A DNA stretch of 64,000 bases. Origin: Allolobophora icterica. Lineage: Eukaryota > Annelida > Clitellata > Crassiclitellata > Lumbricidae. The stretch lies in the NCBI GenBank assembly GCA_963556255.1, contig OY744611.1, forward strand, positions 38,949,214-39,013,213. Reading direction: 5' to 3'. Within the stretch, counting starts at the first letter, position 1. Each line of letters opens with the position of its first letter. The notes below the pieces were generated by a model that was given only the letters and a program-made list of their open reading frames with translations, ran no database searches and had not been told where the DNA came from. The position numbers and the translations under genes are program-made. Positions 35,976-46,190 of this stretch are shown here, in pieces.

Positions 35976-36885
35976 TTTAGGTCAACATAGTAGAGACAAT
36001 CATGAAAGGGAAAATTGTCACTACGGATCCCTAAGACTAATGGTTAATTAGTTGCAAGATGAGAGATACCTGCCATTGTGGTATCAATAACGATGCTAGT
36101 CATCTTTGTTGGACTGCTTACTTACTTACTTGCTATACGAAGCGGGCTGCCTAGCTACGTTACAGTCGCATCAGTTTCTTTGAGAATTGTTAGGAAAATG
36201 TCTATCTGCTATGGAGCCTGCTATTTATAAGTTCGCATTCAAAGGCTTCAATAACAGAACCTTGTGTACTTTAGTATCTGCAAGATATAACAAGCATCTA
36301 ATTTGAATGATGTGGCTGCTTATTTCTGTCGTTTAAATTCCATTTTGTGTTAACCTGTGGATTCTTTGTGATTCAAAAACTTAATAATGCTGTAAATTAA
36401 GAAAAACACAATGTCTTGAATTCCGCTATGTTTTTGGTCTTGGCATTGGTGTTGGATACTCGGTCTTGGTTTTGACCAAGGCATTGGTCTTGGTCTTTAT
36501 TCCTGTGTTTTTTTGTCTCCAATCATGTGGTCTTGGTTTTGCTTACAATGCTGCCTATTACACGCTGGTACGCGATGCTCTTTAATTAACAAATTTGAAA
36601 AGATGCATTTGTGTGAATGTGAAAGGTTGGACTGCAGAAGTTGATACCATGACTGCCCGATATTGGAGATAATATAGGCCGAAATGACATTCCATGCTTG
36701 TCCAATCAGTAGTGAGAAATTATGTGAGAAATTGATTCGTGCTAAGAAACGCGAGGAGTTTGCACCCACAAAGCATTCGATTTCCTATTATATTTACTTT
36801 CTTTCCAACCCAGTGGTTTTATGGACGACCAGCACGAGACACAAAAGCCCTATCTCTGCGCAGTTTGACGCTATCGAATCACGCT
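35976..36885. other. Intergenic DNA with a TTGGTC-rich stretch
   Basis: TTGGTCTTGGCATTGG-type sequence is repeated several times at 36432-36503; origin unknown. No gene recognised. Confidence 0.4.
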
Positions 36886-36887
36886 TT

Positions 36888-36925
36888 GTCTGACCACGGC
36901 CTTCTAAATAGAGAAGGCCAGCTAC
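36888..36925 (+). repeat. 38-bp hairpin motif, left copy
   Basis: It contains the palindrome GGCCTTCT-AAATAG-AGAAGGCC (36898-36919). An inverted copy with one mismatch lies at 42032-42069. The pair brackets the P-like remnants and may be their terminal or subterminal repeats. Confidence 0.75.
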
Positions 36926-37539
36926 AACCGATTGTGACGTCATCAGCGGAGGCTCAGAAGACCGTGGTTCACTGAGGTGTTTATTTTGTAGATAGCAGTT
37001 AGCATTATTTTTATTTATTTATTTATTGGTGTAGACAGTTAAACTTGATATTGAAAATAATGTATAGCTAATAGAAAACACCTATGAAAAAATTAATAAT
37101 ATAATAATAGAAAACAAACTAATAGACGATGTGTTATAATGAGTACATTTAGATCATGTAAAAGCTAACAAACAGTGCACTGGAAAACCAATAATTCCAA
37201 ATAGAAGACAAACTAACCAATGGGTAACGTGTACAGATGGGTACATTTAGACCAATTTAAAGCCAACAGAATAGGTACATAGATAAACGATAATCTAAAA
37301 GAGTGAAAAGTCTAAGAAATACATTGCATGATCAAATGAGTACAGTTAGTGATCTTTGCATGATCAAATGAGTACAATCTGAATATAATCATAAGCAGGG
37401 TCATGTACATTAATTTTCACAAGAACTTATACTACAGTGACAAAAATTATGTAATATTCACTAACATAATGTTGAATATCTGTCGTAAATGTTTTGTTAA
37501 ATAGAAATGTTTTATTTTAACTCATGCTTCTAATATTGG

Positions 37540-38160
37540 TCATTTTCCAACAAGTGTTGCCAATTTCCTTTTACTTTTATCCAACTTTTCAGGCTTCTTT
37601 TTGTCATTTACAAGTTTTGTATAGTTATTCAACATTATGTTCGCAGCAATGAAAACAGATCTATATACAAGTTTTGATGTTGCATTACCACATTCATAGG
37701 TTTTATCTAAATGATTAATGAAATCCAAGCTGACACGGACCACTAAATCTCTCTGATTTGTTACAAATAAAAACTCAGTCTCATATTTTTTGGAAATGAG
37801 ACAATTAAATATAACAAAAACATCAGAAACAATATCAGTTAGAAATTGGGCTGGCCATTTAAGACCCCTGTGTTCAAAATTTCAATATACAAGAACTTGT
37901 CATCCTGGTTTTCACCAAATTCACACAGCAGCTCTCTATCAGTACATAGCTCATACTGACACAACTTACAAGTAAATAATTTACAAACTTTATGCGCAAT
38001 ATAGCCTGCAATCAAAACAATGCAAGTCAAGTCCCTGTCGTCTATACAGCCATCACAACAATCACTGACAACATCAGCAAATGCATCCGGTATAACTGCA
38101 TCTGCAGTATAACTTTCTTGTTCATCAACATCAGAAAGAAATTTAATCAAATTAAAATCA
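37540..38160 (-). pseudogene. P-element-like transposase, C-terminal part
   Basis: The minus strand reads DLTCIVLIAGYIAHKV, followed by CKLFTCKLC. This matches the conserved IaGyiarKl...C..C segment after the catalytic core in P/THAP9-type transposases. A second frame ends in SVFIAANIMLNNYTKL and KRKLATLVGK before a stop at 37540. At least one frameshift separates the parts (about 37840). It reads opposite to the core segment next to it. Confidence 0.65.
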
Positions 38161-38167
38161 CCACCCT

Positions 38168-39190
38168 TGGCAGACTAATAATATTCAAGGTTTTGCCAGC
38201 AATAACTCACAACAGCAAGCAACAACGGTGCAGGCCTTCATGATTGCCTCTGTCCTTTCCAAGGACAGAGACGTGGTATCTCTTGTTCCAGTTGTTAACA
38301 TGACAGCTGCATATTTAAAGGAAATTACACTGAAAGTGATGAGAGGTATACATGATGCTGGTTACAGAGTGTTGTGTATTATATCTGACAATAATCGAAT
38401 TAATCGAAATATGTTTACACTATTGTGTGGTGGAAATGGGCTGAAGCCTTTTATTGATAACCCATTTGATAGCACCATTAAATTATTTTTCTTGTTTTGA
38501 TTCTGTTCAATTACTTACATGCATTAGGAACAACTGGATATACCAAGCTGATACAAGCCAAACATTCACATTTTCCTGATCTTGACAACAAAACTTTAAT
38601 TCACAGCGCTTGTTTTGCAGATCTGAATAAAAATTGCATAGGTTTGAAGATACCCGGATTGTTAAGCTGGTTCCAAATTTAACACACAAGGCTTTAAACC
38701 CATCTAGCACTGAACGTCAGAAGGTCAGCTTGGTTTTGAAAGTTTTTGATGAAAAAACCATTGCAGCACTTAGCTTAGAACTTTCCTGCACTGAGTGATT
38801 CAGTTGATGGCACTAAATCATTCCTTGACTTAATTTTGAAATTGTGGAAACTTTTCAACGTGAAAGATCCACACAAAGGGCAACATTTGCGTGACAGACA
38901 CAGTGACCCATTTCGATCTGTCAATGATGAACGGCTGAAATTTATGGAAGGGATTGTTTTCTGGCTTAACAACTGGGAAGCAATGAAGTGCAAAGGCAGG
39001 CATGGCTGTTTGTCGCAAGAGACTCATTTTGCTCTTCTACATACTGTCAAATCTATGCAGTTGCTGATCCATTATTTGCTCGTTGAATTGAAAATTAATT
39101 ATGTACTTCCTGGAAAATTCCAGACTGATAATCTGGAATACCTGGATAACAATCTACAAGCCCAAAGCATCATTTTTGCACTGTAAGTTT
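38168..39190 (+). pseudogene. P-element/THAP9-like transposase, catalytic core
   Basis: In successive plus frames: ATTVQAFMIASVLSKDRDVV and RVLCIISDNNRINRNMF (RNase H-like region with the second catalytic Asp); FDSVQLLTCIRNNW (the FDxVHLLKxIRNNW block of the GTP-binding insertion); PDLDNKTLIHSACFADL; KALNPSSTERQKVSL; PHKGQHLRDRHSDPFRSVND; and finally YVLPGKFQTDNLE with the catalytic-type Glu. At least four frameshifts (near 38497, 38575, 38640 and 38790) and a stop at 39184 disable it. An extra T in the TTTT run near 38497 accounts for the first. Confidence 0.85.
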
Positions 39191-39199
39191 TGCGTGACA

Positions 39200-39461
39200 T
39201 CAAACGAATGTGCAGTTGCTCAGTCAAAAAGTTCAAAGAAAATGAACTTTTATCCGACTGAGTGCTGTCAACTTCATCACATAGCTCCTGAAGAACAGCA
39301 AGAGCATACTCCACCCTAGACTCAGATCTACACTCAAAGTAATCACCCTTCATAAAGTGACTTATCAGTGAATCCAGTTTTGACCAACGGTTAAGCAATT
39401 CATCAGATCCCAAGATCCATGACAAACGATCACCAGATATACGAACATAATCACAAAACAA
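39200..39461 (-). pseudogene. Open minus-strand segment, possibly hAT-like
   Basis: About 85 codons without a stop read LSWILGSDELLNRWSKLDSL and continue to a helical FSLNFLTEQL. The W..L...ll..W..L...F pattern recalls the central region of some hAT transposases, but I cannot confirm it. It lies between the P-like core and the THAP domain. Confidence 0.3.
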
Positions 39462-39634
39462 CAGAAACTTTTAAATTATTTACAATCTTAACAGCGGCTT
39501 TGATTTTAGGACATTCAGTAATATCAAGTATACAGATACATACATGAGTGTCTGAAGAAACAACAACCAAATCACGATCATGACCAATACGAGTGTTAAT
39601 CCCAGAACGTACCGTGTTGAAAGAATCACTAGTG

Positions 39635-40006
39635 TCATTTTGTTCCCAGTCCATAAATGCCTGTTGATCTCATACATCCAGTTCTGCGTGTCTGTCTTCT
39701 GGTGTTCGACGCTTTTTGGTGGCTCGGATGATAGATAAGATGGCAAATGGGAAAAATGGACGGATATGCCTCTTCAGCAAGTATAGGATTTGTTGGACGC
39801 GATACACAATCTTCAGTCACTATAAACTCAGTTTTAAAATGTTTTATCCATACGACAGCATCTTTGGTAGGAGTGAAATCCTTCCGTGGAATGGTACGAA
39901 TCCATTTAGTCCGCTGATTCTCGTCAGTTGGAAATCTGAATACAGTGACATAATCTGTTCCTCTATAATTTGAAGAGCACTCTGGAACACAGTACTTTCT
40001 AGGCAT
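39635..40006 (-). pseudogene. THAP-domain remnant of the P-like element
   Basis: From ATG 40006 (minus) the protein starts MPRKYCVPEC, with FRFPTDENQRTKWI and then VVWIKHF and RPTNPILAEEAYPSIFP. This is the C2CH THAP zinc finger, the site-specific DNA-binding domain at the N-terminus of P and THAP9 transposases. The third zinc ligand, normally the Cys of a CxxHF motif, is Trp here (TGG at about 39855), so the finger should not bind zinc. The frame ends at 39635. Confidence 0.85.
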
Positions 40007-40019
40007 TTCCTGCAGCATA

Positions 40020-40694
40020 AAATAGATAGATATACATTAAACACAACAAAAACTAAACATTCCTACTGTCCATTATAATTAATATGAAGTTCACAACAAC
40101 AGTGATTTTGTACACTGTCTTAATTGTTAACAGTATAATATACAATGACTAAATCTTTTACATTATAATCACACTAAATTAATTAACACACATAACTAGA
40201 ACTTTCATTTAAATCAACTTCCTTGTTAACTCCGATTTGCAGTCACACGTTAAGTGTTATAGGCTCTCCTATTATCGCCCGTGCTCACTCGGAACACAAT
40301 ATCTTAATTTACCACCGATCTACTTCCAAAAATAATCTTCCTCCTGTTGAGAAATTTAGCCAGCAAACTCCATGTTAGCCCCAGACAATTTCTAACTTTT
40401 AAACCAAATTTTACAACATAGGTTTGCACTTAGGGCCTGTCTGAAAAATCTAACGTCGCGCGCAACTTCCACAACTGTTGGCATATCGAACCGTTTCTTT
40501 AATAATATGACTATAATCAACAATTCTTAAGCCAGCTAACAAAAAGTACAATAATAGGCCAAGTAATATTTATTTCAAAAAAAGGTACTCACCGCAAGTA
40601 TTTAAAATATAGCGCGTTTTCCGTTGTAAACTTTGTGAATGTCTCTAGTCTAACTTTGAAATGGCTTGCATGGGCCTCTTTTTGACACGTCACA
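40020..40694. other. AT-rich flank of the P-like element
   Basis: No ORF. By position it may be the 5' non-coding part of the P-like transposon. Confidence 0.4.
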
Positions 40695-40702
40695 CCATAG
40701 AG

Positions 40703-42013
40703 CAGTGGTTTTCAACCGGGGTTCCGCGGACCCCAGGGGTTCCGCGGGCGTCGGCCAGGGGTTCCGCGACAGCAGTCTTAAATTTAAAAACCACCAACTG
40801 ATTTCACAAAAGAATGATCAAATAACCGAATTCTTCACAGCTTTCCGGCGTTCATGCTAAACACAATTCTATGTTAACATAGTTAACATTATTACGGGAG
40901 TGCATCGTTGCATTTTATATTTGCATTGCATTTTTACGTGGGTAAACGGCGGGGTAGGCGAAACAGGCGCTCTGGTATAGAAAACCCTCTTGGCGTGAAA
41001 TTGGTTTAATTACCCCCGACCTGTTCCCGTTTGGGATAGAGCGAGGATGTGCCAGCAATAGCCCTGAATTGCTGAGATTAGGCCTGAATTGCTGAGATTA
41101 CCTTGGGTCGAGCCGAGTGCCAACCACTTGGTGTTGTTGTGATTGCACCGTGTTAACTGACCGTTGTGTAGAACCTCGTATGTAGCCGGGGCGGAGAACT
41201 GGCACATACCATTACAGACGTTGGTAGGACCACGAGAGAGGACCAAGGGGAGAGAGTCAGGTACCCTAGAGTGGACCGGAAACTGCTATGCGGCCGCCTG
41301 TAAGCGAATTGTTGTTGGTCCGTTGTTGCCGTTCTGTTGCGTGCAGGACGAAATCTGGAATCCCCGACCCCCAGGGGAGAAGAAGTGGGCTCACTATTGC
41401 CTACTTGGAACTAGCGATGGAAGCTGTATCAAGGCACTCCGTGGACGAGTGTCCCACTACCCGTCAGTGCGGGATGTAGGTCTGGAGAGGGTAGTGATCA
41501 GAGACAATTGTCCCCTACCACCACTCCCGTAACAGTTGTACCCGGAGTGTCCACCTACGTCGTGCCTTAAATGTCAAAGTGAAGAAGTTAAAAAAAACTC
41601 AAGGGTAAAAGCGGTAGTGACTAGTAGGCCTATTCTCTTCAGGATAATTCAAGTTAAAGAAATTTTGGAAGTTAATTACTTACAGCCCTGCAGTGTTTCT
41701 ATAACTCTTCTATCCATCTGTCAGAATTAGTTGCCGGCACAATACAGTAAAATACATGTTGTTTACCTACATTATTTCTGTGCACTACTCTAGAGTGCTA
41801 GACTAAAGTATGTATTTATAATAGCCTGCACCAGAGATGCAAAAAACTTATATTACAAGTTTAACATTCTAAAATTTAAACATTATCCCAACAATACAAG
41901 GTACAATTACTTGAATTTCTTGGAAAAATGGACGGCTAAAACGCCCCGGGGTTCCGCGAGCAAATGAGTGCTTGTGTAGGGTTCCGTCACTACAAAAAGG
42001 TTGAAAACCACTG
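40703..42013. mobile_element. 1,311-bp non-autonomous hAT element
   Basis: Perfect 15-bp terminal inverted repeats CAGTGGTTTTCAACC / GGTTGAAAACCACTG, of the CAGNGGTTYTCAACC type well known from hAT elements, with exact 8-bp duplication CCATAGAG (40695-40702 and 42014-42021). GGGGTTCCGCG is repeated three times near the left end and again near the right. Inside is a 19-bp tandem duplication (41064-41100) and a 122-codon ORF (41164-41532) with no recognised domain. No transposase. It is inserted just inside the right hairpin motif of the P-like block. Confidence 0.95.
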
Positions 42014-42031
42014 CCATAGAGATTGAATCTA

Positions 42032-42069
42032 GTAGCTGGCCTTCTCTATTTAGAAGGCCGTGGTCTGAC
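42032..42069 (-). repeat. 38-bp hairpin motif, right copy (inverted)
   Basis: Reverse complement of 36888-36925 with a single difference. It contains the same 8-bp-stem palindrome and begins 10 bp after the hAT target-site duplication. Confidence 0.75.
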
Positions 42070-42371
42070 ACTGTCAACTCTCTGGGGCCAACTACTATAT
42101 TTCCATGGAATAAGTGCTCTAAGGGGACCAAACCATTCGAGAATTGACTCTGCTCTGGAGATTTTTCCTCTCCTGACGAGATTTATGATGCAATTAAAAG
42201 TCTTATACAATCCAGACCATTTGAAACCTGTCGAACTGGAAGGAGATTCAAACTATGGAGCGGCAACGCCTTTGGACAACATGTTGGCAGTAAACTGTCG
42301 GCGAGAGATCGCTGAGTTTTTGTCGATAAAAGCTCGGCTCCTATCATCCTAGCTACAGAATGCCAACCTAG
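42070..42371. other. Unassigned sequence before the hAT fragment
   Basis: The 109-codon ORF at 42023-42352 runs out of the hairpin motif and has no recognised domain. Confidence 0.3.
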
Positions 42372-43262
42372 GTCATTGGCTGTACAACAAGGTGGAATAG
42401 TACATACCAGATGCTTAAGCGGTTAATTCTTCTGAAAAAGGTAATCACCGAAGTTATGTCGGAATTGAACCAAGACACGTTAATGGCCAGTGAGTGGTTG
42501 AAGATAGAAACACTTGTGGAATTGTTGGAACCGTTTGCTGTTCAAACTGATATCCTCCAGACAGATGCTTCTTCTCTTTCCAATGTAATCCCGTCATTGT
42601 TGGATTTACAATGCCATTTAACTCAGTTCCAGAAGGCGGATGCATTGACACAGATGATGCTTGCAAAATTTAATAAGCGTTTTGAAATATTACTAAACCC
42701 ACACTGCGTTGATTTTAATCCAACACCTGCAGCTTCCTGTGTTTTGGATCCAACTGTTGCGGTTTGTCTTTTAAATTCAGAAATGGCAGGCCTGCTGCAA
42801 GCAGGGAAATCGTTTGTCATTTTACAGGCAACCAAACTTTGTGCCTTATCTACATCAACTGTTTCAGTGGCAACCAATTCAGATCCAATTCAAAATGAAA
42901 CATCAGATTCTTCAGCATTAAAGAAGTTCAGATTTTTGGCAGCAAAGTTAAACCAACGAGATATGACTGGACAAGATGGTGAAGTCTCCAGTGGAAAAAA
43001 TATCCAAGAAGAAATGGACAGATATCTTTCAGAGGTGACAAAATATAGGGGAGACAATGCCTACAAGTTCTGGTCTGAGAGAAGGATAGTTTATCCAGCA
43101 TTAGCTCCTGTAGCTGAAGATCTTCTTTCAGCTCCTGCTTCCCAGGCTTACGTTGAAAGAATCTTTTCTTTATGTGGACTTCTAACAGCAGGCAGACGCA
43201 ACAGGATGTCAAAATCTTTGGAAATGCGAGCCTTTCTGAAGTTAAATGGTAACATTTTATAA
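42372..43262 (+). pseudogene. hAT transposase, C-terminal two thirds (ZBED-type)
   Basis: The open frame begins after a stop at 42369 with TTRWNSTYQMLKRLILLKK, the conserved TRWNSTY block of hAT transposases. It continues with SEWLKIETLVELLEPFAVQT and ends in the hAT dimerisation domain: YPALAPVAEDLLSAPASQAY then VERIFSLCGLLTAGRRNRMS. About 297 codons are intact to the stop at 43260. The BED zinc finger and the first part of the RNase H core are missing upstream, so it is not functional here unless spliced. Its nearest kin by style are vertebrate and invertebrate ZBED-like hAT proteins. The right transposon end is probably 43627. Confidence 0.88.
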
Positions 43263-43384
43263 GACTGCTTAATAAACAACCTTCCTTAATCAGTACCACT
43301 GATGGACAACTATTCTAGCAACGACTACAGCAATTTCTTCTTCATTAAAGGTATGCTAACCTACTTTTTCATAACTTTCATTCA

Positions 43385-43627
43385 AAGTAAAATGATGTGA
43401 AAAACTAAAACTAAAACTAAAATGATTTGAAAAACTAAAACTAAAATGATTTGGTTTTGAGAAACTGAAACTAAACTAAAACTAAAATGATTTGAGGAAT
43501 AGAAACGAAATAGAAACGAAAATGATTGAAAAATGAAAAACTAAAACTGAAACTAAATAGAAATGATTGATACCTGACAGAAATAGAAACTAAAACTAAA
43601 ATGATTTTAGGAACGAAAATAACACTG
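43385..43627 (+). mobile_element. Probable right end of the same hAT element
   Basis: Repeats of GAAACTAAAACTAAAATGATTT end in AACGAAAATAACACTG, a hAT-like CACTG terminus. It lies 365 bp after the transposase stop. No matching left CAGTGTTAT end was found upstream, so the element is 5'-truncated. Confidence 0.55.
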
Positions 43628-43925
43628 GTCATTGCTCATGGATCGTGTTACTGGCCGTTATTCTTAAGGATAACCACTTCTTTTGTGAAAGATTTTATTT
43701 CAAAGGCCATGATCTAAAGTCACTTTTTGTTCTGCGCTATTCATCTTACCCGGCATAGACTGCACTTAAAACACCTAATACAGAAGCAACACAAAGTTCT
43801 CCGCAGCCCACAAAGCGTAGAAAGACAGTTCAGTGCCATACACGAGTGAAATTTCATCGGTGACACCGCATACACGTCATATTCTGTAAAACTATAGGCC
43901 CGTCTATAGAACAATGGCTTAAAAC

Positions 43926-44396
43926 TAGGGATAGTAGAAATTCACGGAGAAACGTTCAAAAGTCACGGAAGGAGTTTGTAAAAATGGGCGAAAATCACGG
44001 AAAATTCGCGGCATGAAATCACGCTTCTATTTCCTAAGATCCGACAAAACAATAATGCAAATAACAAAGAAACGACGCTGTCGCTATGTATAATGGATTA
44101 ATGCCACAATAAAAGTCGGTGTAAACGTCCTACGTCAAAGATAATCGAGTGACAATTGCAATGACGTCAGCGTCATCGCGTGGCTGTATTATTAATTTAT
44201 TACTAATTACTTTATTTTAATTTATTGCAATATATTACGTTGTGAAACCTACCAGTTTGAAACGTCGTGTTGCATTAATTTCACAGCAATTTCCCAAAAA
44301 TCACGGTAATTCACGGCATTTGGGGAAATTCACGGCCAATGCCGAAAATCACGGAATTCGTGGCTCTCGTGATTTAGTGAATTTCTACTAATCCTA
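43926..44396. mobile_element. 471-bp hAT-like non-autonomous element
   Basis: Imperfect terminal repeats TAGGGATAGTAGAAATTCAC / GTGAATTTCTACTAATCCTA, exact 8-bp duplication CTTAAAAC (43918-43925 and 44397-44404). Subterminal AAATCACGG/TTCACGGC motifs recur on both sides. A truncated copy precedes the GPCR at 32153. Confidence 0.92.
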
Positions 44397-44544
44397 CTTA
44401 AAACATTTGTATTTTAATATATATGCATGAGTCATTTGTTATTATTGATCGAGTGTATGTGTTCAAGCTAAATTTCAAGAAATTTACATGCGTTTTAATT
44501 CACATGCATCTGTTTTAGTTTGCGAGCGACATTGCAGAATTGGA

Positions 44545-44815
44545 AAAAATAGTCTAATGGTTCGTGCCATGGACTGTCAAACGATAGGCAGGGGTTCAAA
44601 CCCCCAATCAGTGCAGAAAGATATGGCGAAGTTCTGCTCCGCTTGCGACGCCCAAGCGAACTTGGATGAGTACAACGACCAGAAACTGTGGGTGGGAATA
44701 TCAGGCGGAGGGGAGAGGACTGTCCGCCGTGTCGTATATGCATATATGCCGAGGCTAAATAAATGAAGCGCTAATGCTTCATATCCGTGGCTGACTGTTA
44801 GCGCAAGGGACTTGG
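44545..44815 (+). mobile_element. tRNA-derived SINE (family S2), diverged copy
   Basis: TAGTCTAATGGTTCGTGCC (A box), TGGACTGTCAAAC, then AGGGGTTCAAACCCCC (B box). The body shares GCCGAGGCTAAATAAATGAA and CTTCATATCCGTGGCTG with 14650. The 92-codon ORF covering it is not a gene. Confidence 0.7.
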
Positions 44816-46182
44816 CCTTCTTAGCGAGTGTATAAAATACTTAGAGATTGGATAGTTAAGAGCAAGCGGGCAGTTGAATCTCATCCATAAAAACATGAAC
44901 GCCCAGATCGATAACTAGGCCCATGGACGATTGATTAAGATGAAATCTTATTATACAAGAAGCCTTCCTTGTTTCCCGTTTGGCGCCGAAACACATTACG
45001 TGACGACTCACGTGTTAACAACAGATGACGTCACGGTTGTTTGTTTACTATGACAGACGACTCGACTGCTGCAGGCGACGCTCCTTCGGTCTATTTGTTT
45101 TCCCATGGATTCCGATAATTGGAAACCGTGGCTGGAAAACGCCTTTCCTTAGTCGGCTGGCTGTTTCCCAGCTGAGGTCCCATCGGTCTTCGGTCCATAA
45201 ACGCGAGGAATCAGGGAATCGGAAAACTGCGCCAACCGTGGAACCTTTCATTAGCCTTATTAAATTCGTCTGAGTGTTTTCGCTGGCGTGTACTTTTTCC
45301 ATCTTCCCTGAGGTCGGTGCATTGTTTGGATGCTGGGGGGTGAGTCCATCAACGAACGGAGCGCCAACTGCCAACCATGGAAACCATTCATCAACCGTTC
45401 AACGTGTTTGCGTGCCTTCAGTGGTGGGGTCATTTTCGATCCGTCCTCAACATCAGTAGAAGACGAACTAAAGGAACATTGTAACTGCGCCCTTCGGTTA
45501 TCGAGTAGTTTAACAGCAGATGTTCTTTTAAGAGCGCTATACAAATGAACTCTTAAGTATATAGGCCTACACGCATGCATTGAGTAAGTTTCATTTGGCA
45601 CTCTAAGTCTGCAAACCGTGCCAGCGTTGTATCAAATATGGCTTTATAGGCTCTTTGCTTAGTAGCGCCTCTTATTTAATTTTACCTTTCTGAGGTGTCT
45701 GCGAGTCTGAACTTGTTTAGGTGTTCGCCTCTGTGTATTATACAAAACAAACACATGTATGAGTAATAAACATGAAAGAGGGGTTAGAGGTTAGTATAAG
45801 CTATTAGTTTTTCTTGGCTCCTGTTGCACATTATACTTGCTGATTCATTATTGCGACTGTAATACTTGTTTTTTGGCAATAAACAATTCACAACAATACT
45901 TTTTTGCTCCTTACCGGGGCGCGAACCTGACCTACCGCGCTTTAAAAATTTCCTCGAATGAGGTGCCTGTTCTCTTGATTACCGGACGCTAAATATTGTG
46001 GATTTACGGTCACACTTTAGTGATAATTCTGACACTGGATTGACAATCATGGGTTGATATGCACATACAGCATTTCCTTGATCCTCCATCTCTGAAACGC
46101 GTTGTATTCAGAAAGTTAAACAGTTTTTAAATTGGAGCTATTGATTTTGACTGATAAACTTAAGACCAACTGCCTTGGTCGA
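44816..46182. other. Intergenic DNA, no gene assigned
   Basis: Overlapping ORFs of 60-113 codons at 45025-45601 lie on both strands with no recognised domain. AAGAGCGCTATACAAATGAA (about 45529) resembles a LINE/SINE 3' end. The rest is AT-rich. Confidence 0.35.
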
Positions 46183-46190
46183 CTGATTGC

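Noticed and set aside
39099..39190. Extension of the minus ORF at 39461 through 39099
   Set aside because: This part is antisense to the P-like FQTDNLE segment, which is the real coding strand there.
40703..42013. hAT element as carrier of the transposase at 42372
   Set aside because: The exact CCATAGAG duplication closes this element at 42013, so the transposase lies outside it and has a different 3' terminus.
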